The notes below the pieces were generated by a model, which saw only the letters and a list, made by a program, of their open reading frames with translations, was not told the origin of the DNA and did not search any database. Positions 14,201 through 23,674 of a DNA stretch of 64,000 nucleotides are shown piece by piece. This DNA comes from Caprimulgus europaeus. Its lineage: Eukaryota > Chordata > Aves > Caprimulgiformes > Caprimulgidae. A program made the position numbers and the translations under genes. How positions within the stretch are numbered: the first letter of the stretch is position 1; each line of letters opens with the position of its first letter. Location: positions 2,356,001 through 2,420,000 of the forward strand of contig OU015551.1 of NCBI GenBank assembly GCA_907165065.1, read 5' to 3'.

Positions 14201-17200
14201 TGGAAATCACTGCTGGGGTTTGGCCACGTGTACTCCAGACGAGCACAGTGGAATGAATAATGATGAACCAACATCAGCAAGGAGTGGGAGGATGAGCAGG
14301 GCAATTCCTTTGTACCAGAAGCTGATGGTGCTCTGTCCACTGAGCCATTCCCACGTCCTGAAATTGCAGATAAAGCTTTCTGGAAGAAAATTTCTGCACT
14401 AGGATGAAGCTGCTCTTCTAGAAAGCACAGAATCCCAGACTGGTGGGGTTGGAAGGGAGCTCAGGAGATCATCCAGTCCAACCCCCCTGCCAAAGCAGGT
14501 TCCCTACACCAGGTTGCACAGGGAAGTGTCCAGGTGGGTTTGAACATCTCCAGAGATGGAGACTCCACAATCTCTCTGGGCAGCCTGGCCCAGGGCTCTG
14601 GCACCCTCACAGTGAAGAAGTTTTTCCTTCAGTTTGTCTGGAACTTCTGGTGTCCCAGTTTGTGCCCATTGCCCCTTGTCCTGTCACTGGGCACCACCAA
14701 CAAGAGCCCGGCCCCATCCATCTGGCCCCCACATTTCAGGTGTTTATAGACACTGATCAGATCCCCAATGACAATTTATTTATAAATGTCAGTTTATAGA
14801 CATTGATAAGATCTCCCTCTCCTAAAGCCATGGGTTCTTGCAGCCTGTCCTCACCTTGCTGGTCTCTGCTGGAAGCAGAGTGTGAAAACCTGTGAGTTTA
14901 AAGAACAGAAATGCAGAGAGGCTGGTGTGCTGCAGAAATGCTCTGGAGCACTCATGTACCCTGTGGCCAGCAGCGTGGGTGGGACTGTGCAGGTCACCCT
15001 GGCTGATGTGTGCTGTGTGCTTGAGCTCAGCATTGGGAAGGGTTTTCCTTGCAGCCCCGTGGCCTCCAGCTCCCGGTGGTGTCTTGCAGGTCGGGGTGGT
15101 GAGCGCCTTCGCGCAGACGCTGCGGAGATACACGTCCCTGAACCACCTGGCCCAGGCCGCCCGGGCCGTGCTGCAGAACACCTCCCAGATAAACCAGATG
15201 CTCAGCGACCTCAATCGAGTCGACTTTGCCAACGTGCAGGTGACTTTGGGTTTCTTTTTTCCTATGTCATGTTGTCTAGAACTGGGATTCTATAATGAAG
15301 TTGTCTGCTGGTAACCAGCAGCTTATTTCCAATACTAAAAAGCAATGAAGTGAACAATTTAATGGTTTTGGTGTTGTGTTTTAGTGTTGCTTTTCCAGGT
15401 GAGTCTGCCTGTTGCAGATCACTGGAGATGTTGTACAATCAGAGGCTCAGCAGAAGCAGTGAGGGTATGAATGGCTCAGCTTAGGCCCTTGACATAAGTC
15501 AGGGTAAATTAACAGGAGTCTCCAGGATACTGACTTGTCCTTGAGACTTCAGACAAACAACTTTAGCAAAACTGAGCTGGGAAAAAGAAGGGAGCAGCTT
15601 TAGCTGGGAAAAAGAAGGGAGTAGCTTTAGCTGGGAAAAAGAAGGGAGTGGCTTTAGCTGGGAAAAAGAAGGGAGTGGCTTTAGCTGGGAAAAAGAAGGG
15701 AGTAGCTTTAGCTGGGAAAAAGAAGGGAGCAGCTTTAGCTGGGAAAAAGAAGGGAGCAGCTTTAGCTGGGAAAAAGAAGGGAGTAGCTTTAGCTGGGAAA
15801 AAGAAGGGAGCAGCTTTAGCTGGGAAAAAGAAGGGAGCAGCTTTAGATGGTAACCACAAAGTAGGAGTATCCTGTTGACGTCCTTGGGACGTGAGCAGAG
15901 CAAAGCCACCTGTTATAACAAAGGAGAAAGTTCCCAGGATAATTAATAAACCAATCAGTATAGGTCTTTAAGAATATGCATGAGCTTAATTAACCACTGT
16001 ATATAAGGAGCATGTGTGTAATCAATGAACAGAGCTTGCTGATCACTCATATTGAGCGTCCGGGTCTTCCCTGCGTCGCGACAGTCTGCATCTCACTGTG
16101 AATAATGGAGAAGGTACCAAGGAACCTCTGTAAGAAGTAGTGCTACCAAGAAGAATATGGTTCTGATAATGATAATATTGTCCTGTGGTCTGGACAGATG
16201 GGAGGAAACATGGTTCAGAGCTGGTTTGGAGTCCTTGTCTATTAGAAATGCAATTGAATTCCTAGGTTGGGATCCACCAATTGTGCATGCTTGGCATGAG
16301 TAACTGTCAACCCTTCTTCCCGAGCAGGAGCAAGCCTCGTGGGTGTGCCAGTGTGAGGAAGGCATGGTGCAGAAGCTGGAGCAGGATTTCAAGCTCACTC
16401 TGCAGCAGCAGAGTTCTCTGGACCAGTGGGCTAGTTGGCTGGATAATGTTGTTACTCAAGTCCTGAAGCATCACGAGGGCAGTCCCAGCTTCCCCAAGGC
16501 AGCCAGGCAGTTCCTGTTGAAATGGTCTTTCTATAGGTACATTTTCTTTCTCATTTTGGAGCTTTGTATGCACTGGGCTTAGGGGATGTAAACAGCTCTT
16601 TGAAAAGCCAAAGCCAAGTTCTTTACTCCCATGCAACTCTGGTTAACTATTGCTCTGCCCTGATACAGAAGGGACTGTTGTGTTTCCTGTCTCCTTTCAG
16701 GAAGAGGGTAGGATATTCCATCAATTAATGTCTTAAAAGTGCTTTGATACTCTTGGGTTAGAGGTAGAAACAAAGCACTGCATCCCACATTACCCTCAGG
16801 GTCAAGAACTCAACATCAGCTGTGATGCAAATGTAAAACACATCCCAAATATTCTGTTTCCCGGCCATTTTCCAGCTCCATGGTGATCCGTGACCTCACC
16901 TTGCGCAGTGCTGCCAGCTTTGGCTCCTTCCACCTGATCCGCCTGCTCTATGACGAGTACATGTTTTACCTGGTGGAGCATCGCGTTGCCCAGGCAACGG
17001 GGGAGACGCCCATTGCTGTCATGGGAGAGGTGAGAATTGTTTATTCCTTAGAAACAAACCCAAACTGAGCAGTGCTTAAGGAGGCAGGAGCGGTTCACAA
17101 GCTACACTGTGGCCTGAACGTGTTTTAGAACCGTAGCCAAAGGGTTTATTGAGTTTTTAGAGTGCCTGGCACAAGGATCCATCTCCTTGAGCATCTTCCA

Positions 17201-19107
17201 TCTTGGCTCGTGAGCTGGTGGGTTTTGGGGCAGTTGTATATCAGCTGGGCTTTGGAGGCCTGGAGGAGGGAAGAAAAGGATCTCCTCACTTCTCTCCATA
17301 ACCTGTGGGTATCATAGAATCATCAAATGGTTTGGGTTGGGAGGGACCTTAAAGCTCATCCAGTCCCAACCCCCCTGCCAGCAGCAGGGACACCTTCCAC
17401 TAGACCAGGTTGCTCAAAGCCTCATCCAGCCTGGCTGAGTACACTTCCAGGGAGGAGCAGCAACAGCTTCTCTGGCCAACCTATGACTTTGGGGTTCCCA
17501 CCAGGGCAAAGTTCCATCAAATAGAAAAACTAAAGAAGCAAAAAAAGGTCCAAAAGTTACTGTCCCTGCAACTTTCACTGGTACCATCCACTGAAGTTCC
17601 TCAGGCCTCTGAGTCACATGCACAGCCAGCCTCTCTCTCCACTTTTGACTTTAGGAAGAGAAGTGATGTGGTGTTTGTATTGTGTGGCAGGGATTGTTTT
17701 GTTATGTTTTTTAACAAATCAGCCAGTAAATCTGGTGCCTGGCTTGCAGGTCAGGTCCTGTCCTGCCCAGCTGAAGCCACTTCCAATTTTCACTCTGAAA
17801 TGCCCAGATTTAAAAGACAGCAATAAACTACTGATTAAAACTGATCTCTTTTGCTCCTTGAAGCTGATGCTGTTTTCTCCCTTCCATGGAGCTCACCCAG
17901 GGGAGATAGACAAATCAACTGCCTGCTTTTTGCTTTCCCTTCCCCTCCTGTTAGACCCAGGCTGTTGCCCCAAGTCAGCAGCACTCCCACTGAGTTCCCA
18001 CTGTTCCCTGTGAAACCTCTGTCTCTATTGATAAAAGGAACCTGAAAGGCAGGGAGTGGCTTCCAGCAAATCCCAGCTGTGAGAGGCTTTCATCCTTCAG
18101 GTTTTGCCTTTCCTTCTTTAAACTCTTGCAATGTTTCAGTTCTCCAGGAGGAGGCTGATTCTTCCCAGCAAAAGAGGATGAGTTCCTTCCATTTCCATTG
18201 CTTTGTAACTCCTGCTCTCCTCAGTTCCATCTGCTGCCCAACTGTGCATGACTTTTCAGCGTCACCACTACAGTAATTTAGTCCTTCAGACCTTGTCACA
18301 GAGGGAGACAACGCGTCTCCAGAACCCAGTGTATCCCCAGCTCTCTGGTGACGCTGGCACCGTGGCCTTGTGAGCCAAAGCACCCTCCTGATGTGGATGC
18401 AAAGGCTCTGCAGAGAGGTGGAGTGATGGTGGAGTCCCAGGAGAGGTGAAGAGCTGCCATGCAGAGGGCTGGAGAAAAGGCACCATCCTTTGGTCAGCAC
18501 CTGCTTGTGACTTGGGAGATGGAAAAATTTCTCTTCTTGGCCACTATTCCAGAGTTCAATCCTGCCCTGGATTATCGTGTGTGGTGTTTGCCCAGAGGTT
18601 TAAACATCAGTGACAGACTTTTCCCCAAAACATGTGTCTGGTTTTGCTTTCTGCTCCTCACCAGCACTGCTGGTGCTCGTGGTTTCTCCTGAGCACTCGA
18701 GCTGCGTGTTAGACTTGGTTGGAAATAGATGTCAGCTTGTGGGTCTGGTGCCTCGGGTCTCTGTCAGCCTCACTTACCTTGTGACTCCTTTTTCTTTCAG
18801 TTTGGTGACCTCACATCCCTGTCCCCAACACTGCTGGACAAAGGTACCTCCTCTCCCTCAAGGGAAGCCCCATTGGGTCAGGGTTGAATCTCTGTGGGAG
18901 GGGGAACCTGGTGCTGGCTCTTCCACCCTGCTCTGTTGGGAAGAAGAACCTCTTCCCCCCTGCTCCCCACTCTGATGCTGAGACCTGTCCTTTGCAGATG
19001 ACATCAGTGACCTGGGCAGCGAGGTGGACACGGACTCCCGGGGCGTGAGGGAGCCGCTGGTGAAACGGGAACGCAGCGACCCCGGCCACTCGCTGCAGGA
19101 GATCTGA
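5266..19107 (+). CDS. RFX2: RFX2, regulatory factor X2, C-terminal 521 residues (5' end outside window)
   Basis: Twelve exons join in frame: 5266-5447, 7876-7995, 9111-9226, 10271-10389, 10714-10826, 12871-13022, 14033-14130, 15090-15239, 16328-16536, 16876-17029, 18801-18843, 18998-19107 (TGA). All have AG acceptors and GT donors with matching phases. The first two exons encode the RFX winged-helix DNA-binding domain ([14 protein letters not shown], recognition helix around [13 protein letters not shown], wing around [11 protein letters not shown]), which binds X-box DNA as a dimer in the nucleus. The later exons give the conserved B, C and dimerisation regions ([53 protein letters not shown]). 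The C-terminus ends with an acidic stretch and [11 protein letters not shown], as I recall for RFX2 rather than RFX1 or RFX3. RFX2 is known to drive ciliary and spermiogenesis genes. Human RFX2 is about 723 residues, so roughly the first 200, including the activation region, lie upstream of base 1. Confidence 0.95.
5629..5779. repeat. 29-bp minisatellite, about five copies
   Basis: The unit starts gaggcacagaagtgatttct and repeats every 29 bases at 5629, 5658, 5687, 5716 and 5745, then decays after 5774. Copies differ by one or two bases (ttct/ttgt/ctct near the unit end). Because 29 is not a multiple of three, the open frames across it are chance. It starts about 180 bases downstream of the RFX2 DNA-binding-domain exon. 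Confidence 0.9.
8238..8393 (+). mobile_element. CR1 LINE fragment (3' end)
   Basis: The segment from agccccatccctggaaacat through gttggaccagatgaccttta to a tail at tttatga is the terminal 150 bases of a CR1 copy. It is intronic in RFX2 and in the same orientation. Confidence 0.85.
9362..9520. repeat. TA-rich simple repeat
   Basis: A run built mostly of tata, cata and acac steps, including a (ta)n core at 9416-9431. It is intronic in RFX2, and open frames across it are not meaningful. Confidence 0.8.
13650..13870. repeat. Purine-only tract with about 25 GAA triplets
   Basis: Between RFX2 exons ending 13022 and starting 14033 lies a stretch almost purely A and G on the plus strand. It starts as aagaat hexamers, becomes gagaat repeats, then is an essentially uninterrupted GAA run from about 13724 to 13800, and returns to aagaat hexamers. 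The long leucine- and serine-rich frames on the other strand are a by-product. Confidence 0.95.
14174..14200. repeat. (TG)n microsatellite
   Basis: About thirteen TG dinucleotides just downstream of the RFX2 exon ending at 14130. Confidence 0.9.
14428..14840 (-). mobile_element. CR1 LINE fragment
   Basis: The reverse complement of a CR1 3' segment. It has cagaatcccagactggtggg and catccagtccaaccccc at the tail end, then ctctgggcagcctggcccag and tgtcctgtcactgggcacca farther into the element. It lies in an RFX2 intron, antisense to the gene. Confidence 0.85.
15410..16083 (+). mobile_element. Probable solo LTR of an endogenous retrovirus
   Basis: This intronic block has promoter-like order unlike its surroundings: an attaataaaccaatcag segment with a CCAAT box (about 15940-15957), a TATA-like tgtatataagg (about 15999-16007), then a short segment ending cgtcgcgaca at 16083. 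A TG at 15410 and CA at 16082-16083 would be the canonical LTR ends. The six bases after the end, gtctgc, also occur at 15403-15408, one base short of the proposed start, so a target duplication is suggestive but not exact. The block includes the 27-bp tandem array. No gag, pol or env sequence is adjacent. The 3' end is better supported than the 5' end, which could lie nearer 15536. Confidence 0.55.
15575..15848. repeat. 27-bp tandem array, about ten copies
   Basis: The unit agctgggaaaaagaagggag plus tagcttt repeats ten times with only a/g swaps at one position and a final copy reading agatgg. Since 27 is a multiple of three, long repeated open frames arise on both strands, but no start context or conserved protein supports translation. 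It sits inside the putative LTR. Confidence 0.95.
17311..17482 (-). mobile_element. CR1 LINE fragment (3' end)
   Basis: Starts with tcatagaatcatcaaatggt and gggttgggagggacctta, then caacccccctgccagcagca, and stops in gcaacagcttctctggccaa. It is the reverse complement of the same CR1 segment seen at 3.95-4.15 kb, so the two share a subfamily. Confidence 0.9.
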
Positions 19108-19981
19108 AAGGAGGATTCAGCTCTTCTCCAGCTGCACAAAGACACCTGGAGCCAGGTTTGGCAGTGGCAAGCCTGAGTCTCCCCGTCTCTGCGTCATTAG
19201 TGCCTCTTAGTTTCTCTTTACGTTTACTTGTGTTTGAGGATGGGCTCCAGGGTGAGCCTGGATGGGTGGTGGGATGGGGATGGTTTCTCCACTTGTTTTC
19301 CTCCTGCCCACTGCCATGACTGCTGGCTGGAGGGAGAAGGTCCACAGTCTCCTACCGAGCGATGGAAGCCTCCGTGGTCGGCAGCGGATCGGATGTGCGC
19401 GGCAAACGAGGCTTTCTCTTTCAGGGAAGGGGGTTTGGGTTTCTTCCCCACTTCTCAGACTTCACTGTGATACAAACTTGAACCAATCAGTGCCCAAGAA
19501 GAAGGAAAAATACCTGACCCTTCTCCTCCAGCCTTTCAAGACAAGCTGTCCTGGCTCTGACTTTGCCAAATGATTCATGCCGGGGAGCGCAGGACAGTCC
19601 GTCTCCCTCGTACCCGCCTGGGGAGGGGGCTGCAGGCGGCACATCCGGAGCGGTGCCTGTGCTCGCTCTGGGACTGGCACTGCTGGCTCTGGGACTATGG
19701 GACGTGAGTTCCCACCTGCTCCCGTGCCTCCCCAGCTTGGCATTTCATCGCTGACCCATCAGTGCTCCTGGGACACTGTCAGGCCAACTCAAGATACCAA
19801 AGGACTCCGAGGAAGCGGCAGCTGGTCGCCAAGCGCGTTCGTTGCCCCCCGCGCTCTGATGCCCGCGGGCAATATCAACCCCCTTGCCTGGGCAATGCCC
19901 ACCCTCGCCCGGGTACCCAGGCACAGGGGAACTGCTCCTGCCTCCTGGCTTTTTTAAACTCCTTGCTTGATGTCCTGCTAA

Positions 19982-19987
19982 AATAAA
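19982..19987 (+). promoter_or_regulatory. RFX2: Polyadenylation signal, RFX2 (proximal candidate)
   Basis: AATAAA about 875 bases after the RFX2 stop codon. Confidence 0.5.
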
Positions 19988-20432
19988 GGTTGAAGGTAGG
20001 GGTGCAGCTGCCCGTGGGGCCGCGTCCAGAGCATGGGCGAGGGTGTGCGACCGCAGTGCCTTAGGGTGGGCCGGCGTGCCCGCTTCCCCCCCGCTCTGGG
20101 CGAGCCACCGTGGCTCAGACTCTGAGAAAATGGCTCGTCCCATGTAGCAGGGAGGGGCTCCCACGGGCCCTGGGTGTGCTCAGCACCACGGTGGCGTTTC
20201 CCCTCCCTGCATCCCTTTGCCTTCTCCTGCGGCGTCGTTGTGGTGGTGGTGGCAGCTCCGATGGGGCTGAGCTGAGGGAGCTTCTGTCCCACTGGGGTTT
20301 TGTTCTCCTTTTCCATGTCCTGTGGGGTCTGGGCTGATGTGGCCAACAGGGCAGAGGTGAGGGGGTGGGGGGGTGGAATCTTTTCATCAAGCCAAACTGC
20401 AAAAACAAATCCCTGGGGCAAATCTTTCTGTG

Positions 20433-20438
20433 AATAAA
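20433..20438 (+). promoter_or_regulatory. RFX2: Polyadenylation signal, RFX2 (distal candidate)
   Basis: AATAAA about 1.33 kb after the stop, followed by T-rich sequence. Confidence 0.45.
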
Positions 20439-20460
20439 GGCCGTGTCATAAATAGCTTTG

Positions 20461-23400
20461 ATGATTATTATTTCTAATAATACAGTATTTGATGTGAGCT
20501 TTTCCAGGGGTCTCGTGTACATTTGCATAGCAGAGTATATTCTATCCAAATATATTATTTACTCATTCCAAATGGTACTAAGGTAGCTGTGACACTTTAA
20601 AAAATGCTAATGGAAAGTAAAAAGAAAGTGTGTGTGGTGGCACATCGTTCCCTCTTCCTGTCCCGTGCTGTTGTCTGTCAGGGTGATGTTTGTCTGTAAA
20701 TGTCTCATTTCAAAGTAGCAGGAGACAAGTGAGAAACCTGGATTTATCTGTAAATAACAACAACAAATACTCCCTGGGTCAGTTCACACTTCAGATCCTG
20801 CTGATGAGATAAGATGGTCTGAAAAAAAAACAACAAACCAACTGAGCAACCAAGTCTTCAAGTCCCCTGCTCCCACTGAGTGTGGCATCAACTTCACCTG
20901 CTGCACTGGCTCCCAGCCCAACCCGGCCACCTTCTGCTCCACCACCGACGTGCAAACGAGATGCTCTGGAGTCTGGAGAACCACCTAAAAACCCCTGTGC
21001 ACAAATCCCCAGCTCCACCTCAACAGCAATAAACATGTTATCAAGTGCTCAGGCCTGCACCAGAATTGTTGTGGTCCCGTTTCTTCTTCAATCACTGACA
21101 GGAGGTGTCAGGCAGATGCTGCAGCCTTGCAGCGTCGGGGGGAGATGCAGGATCTGGGCAGTGTGGTCTAATTAAAGCAGCTTTGGCCAAGGAGCTGGTG
21201 TCTGTGGGAGGCAGAGTGGCCATGAAACAGCAACTGGTTTGTAGGAGCAACGTGCCTGTTCCACCAGAGTTCACAGAAGGGAGGAGAGGCTGAGAGATGA
21301 GGCTGGTGCTGAGCACGGGGCTGTCAGTGTGGGGTTAACGATTGGAATTTCTCATCCTAAAGGTCTTTTCCAGTCAAGGCAATTCTGGGATTCTGTCTGA
21401 CCCCTGCACTGGGCACTGGTGAGGCCGCAGCTCCAGTGCTGGGTTCAGTGTTGGGCCCCTGACTCCAAGAAGGACCTGGAGGTGCTGGAGCGTGTCCAGA
21501 GAAGGGAACGGAGCTGGGGAAGGGTCTGGAGCACAAGTGTGCTGAGTTCAGGCTGAGGGAACTGGGGGTGCTGAGCCTGGAGAAAAGGAGGCTGAGGGGA
21601 GACCTTCTGGCTCTGTCCAAGTCCCTGACAGGAGGGTGGAGAGAGGTGGGGGTGGGTCTGTTCAACCAAGGACCAAGGGACAGGACAAGAGGAAATGGCC
21701 TCAAGTTGTGCCCAGGGCAGTTGAGATGGGATGTGAGGAAGAATTTCTTTGCTGAAAGGGTTCTGAGGCATTGGAAGGGGTTGCCCAGGGCAGTGGTGGA
21801 GTCCCCATCCCTGGAGGGATCGAAGAGTGGTGTAGACACAGTGCTGAGGGACATGGGTTAGTGGGGACTGGTCAGTGCTGGGTTCATGGTTGGACTCAAT
21901 GAGCTTAAAGGGCTTTTCCAATCCAGGTGATTCTGGGATTCTGTGAAGAAGCTTTTCCTAGTTCTACTTCCAGCCCAGTTGTGGAGGATGGGAGCAGTGA
22001 GCCAGGGATGTGAGGGGCCAGCAGCACCCAGGCCTGGGCTGCGGGCGGTTTGCAGCAGTGTCAGCACTGGAGACTCCAGTTGAGAGACTTTAATGGGAGC
22101 GTTGGGTGGGGAGGTTCAGCCCTGTAGTGTCCTGACTGGGACCTGCCTCCCACTGTAAATCCAGGTGAGGTGTGTCCTTGTTGTCATCTGCCACCAAGTG
22201 CCACCACCCCTCAGGGATGGCAGCTCCCCTGCCAGGCAGCTCTTGGCCACCTCTCTCACCCGAGGACATTCTCTTCCACCATCTCATCACCACACAGACC
22301 CCAACCAGCAGAGAAAGCCAGGAGGTGGCAGGGGAGGTGGAGGTGACAGAGGGATGACACCAAGTGCACCAACCCCAGGGGATGCAGCATCCCAGAAGCG
22401 TTTTGGTGTTGCCGGTCGCTGTGACTCGTCCCAGAAGGGGGAGCTTCGAGCCAGACAGTGTGGCACAGCCCGGGGATTCGGTGGCAGAAGCCCTGCATGG
22501 CCAGGACACGGTGTTGGGACAGGGGACACTGCAGTGCTGCCTGCGGAGCTGCAGCCAGGACCAGCCAGGCCGTGTGGGAGATGCTGCCAGGCTGGTGACG
22601 GGGGGTTTTGAGGGCTCAGGGTGGACGTGTGATGAGCCCTCGGCCAATTCTTGTGGCTACAGAGTGACATCAGCTGGACCCAGTGCCTGGACAGACAGGC
22701 TGAGGGACAGACAGGTCAGGGTCCCAGGACTGACCCCTCCAGACCTCAGCTCTGGTTCTCTGCAGCCCCCCGTGCCCTGGCATCGCCCCAGCCTGGGACA
22801 GCCACCCTGCCAGCCCTGTGCCATCTCCACGCTGCCCTCCCACTGCTCCCAGTGCAGGGCTCAGGCAACAGGGATGAGTTTCACCCCAGATCTCCTTCCC
22901 CATCTCCTACTGAAGCTCTGGGCCATTCTGCCCCTCAGTGTCACCCTCTCCCCAAGGGGCTGTGCCCTTCCCTGGGCTTCACCCCCTTCTTGGGGTTCTT
23001 CCCCTGCCTCTCACTGGGGTGGGGGTGTTTCTGCAGGAAGAAGGACCTTTGCTTGTCCCTCTGGCAGAGCACCAGTGTCCTGGATTGACCCCTCCCTCCA
23101 CCTCCGTGTGACTGTTACTGTCCCTGTGCAAGACAGGGAAACTGAGGCACGGACCGAGATGGCTCATGGCAGCAGTTCACCACCCCACTGGGTACCACTG
23201 GATACCAGTTCCAGTTCCAGTACCAGTACCACTGTCCCTGCCCCTGGCAGGATGAGCCCAGCTGCTCCCAGGGCTCAGCTGGGGCCGTTTAACCTGCAGA
23301 CAGGTTTCACCTGGAGCCTGGTGGGTCCATAACCACCCCCTGCAGCTCTCTCTGGGTGGCTGCTCTTATAAACCAGCAGCCTCCTGGTCCCAAGAGCTTT

Positions 23401-23650
23401 TTCCTTCTTTCTTTCCCTTTCTTTTCACTTTGTCTTTCAGGAGCCTTAGTTTGGAGGTGGGAAGGGGTGGGATCTGCTGCCTGCAGGTCTCTAGGATGTA
23501 GTGCCAGGACCTCCTGCCCTTCCCAGTGCTGTCAAGCAGGTAAGGACACAGCAAGGACCTGCCTCTGTCCCTGGGCTGGGGGCTGCAGCCCGGAGCAGGG
23601 CTCTGCCCACAGTCAGGAAGTGTCCCAGCGTGGTCCTTCTCCTGTCCCAG
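20461..23650. other. Interval between RFX2 and the LARP6-like gene
   Basis: Contains CR1 sequence at 21360-21952 and GC-rich unique sequence from 22.1 kb. Several long frames exist, but they are proline/serine-rich, lack conserved motifs and follow from base composition. A noncoding first exon of the LARP6-like gene could lie in 22-23.6 kb, but I cannot place it. Confidence 0.6.
21360..21952 (+). mobile_element. CR1 LINE, two adjoining fragments
   Basis: A short tail (ggtcttttccagtcaaggca, ending gggattctgt at 21398) is followed directly by a longer copy. The longer copy runs from gcactgggcactggtgaggc through aagaaggacctggaggtgct and ggggttgcccagggcagtgg to ttctgggattctgtgaag. The longer copy resembles those at 24.4, 30.1 and 60.8 kb closely enough to be one subfamily. 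Confidence 0.9.
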
Positions 23651-23674
23651 ATGAAGGACAATGTCATCACGTAG
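23651..23674 (+). promoter_or_regulatory. Upstream ATG overlapping the LARP6-like start
   Basis: A strong acceptor (ccttctcctgtcccag, ending 23650) precedes an ATG at 23651 that opens a seven-codon frame (MKDNVIT, stop TAG at 23672). This frame overlaps the main ATG at 23661 in another frame. It may lower initiation at the main start if the transcript begins upstream of the acceptor. Confidence 0.35.

Larger units (their letters stand above)
5448..18997 (+). other. RFX2: RFX2 introns within the window
   Basis: Eleven introns: 5448-7875, 7996-9110, 9227-10270, 10390-10713, 10827-12870, 13023-14032, 14131-15089, 15240-16327, 16537-16875, 17030-18800 and 18844-18997. Non-unique content comprises the 29-bp minisatellite after 5629, CR1 pieces near 8.3, 14.6 and 17.4 kb, an AT/TA-rich stretch at 9360-9520, the GAA tract at 13.7 kb, a TG run at 14.17 kb and the LTR at 15.4-16.1 kb. 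The rest shows nothing I can name. Confidence 0.8.
19108..20460 (+). other. RFX2: RFX2 3' untranslated region (extent inferred)
   Basis: Follows the RFX2 stop. Two AATAAA signals lie at 19982-19987 and 20433-20438, giving 3' UTRs of about 0.9 or 1.35 kb. No open frame here shows family resemblance. Transcript data would decide which end is used. Confidence 0.6.

Noticed and set aside
5629-15848. CRISPR-like arrays at 5629-5779 and 15575-15848
   Set aside because: Units are contiguous tandem repeats without unique spacers, in a vertebrate intron.
15499-15909. Repeat protein with 9-residue units (LPSFSQLK type)
   Set aside because: Arises because the 27-bp array is a multiple of three. It has no start context and no homology, and it lies inside an intronic LTR-like block.
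22364-23332. A 322-codon plus-strand frame between RFX2 and the LARP6-like gene
   Set aside because: Composition is Pro/Ser/Arg without motifs, the tail includes repeated ccagttccagtaccagtacc, and the GC content makes long chance frames likely.
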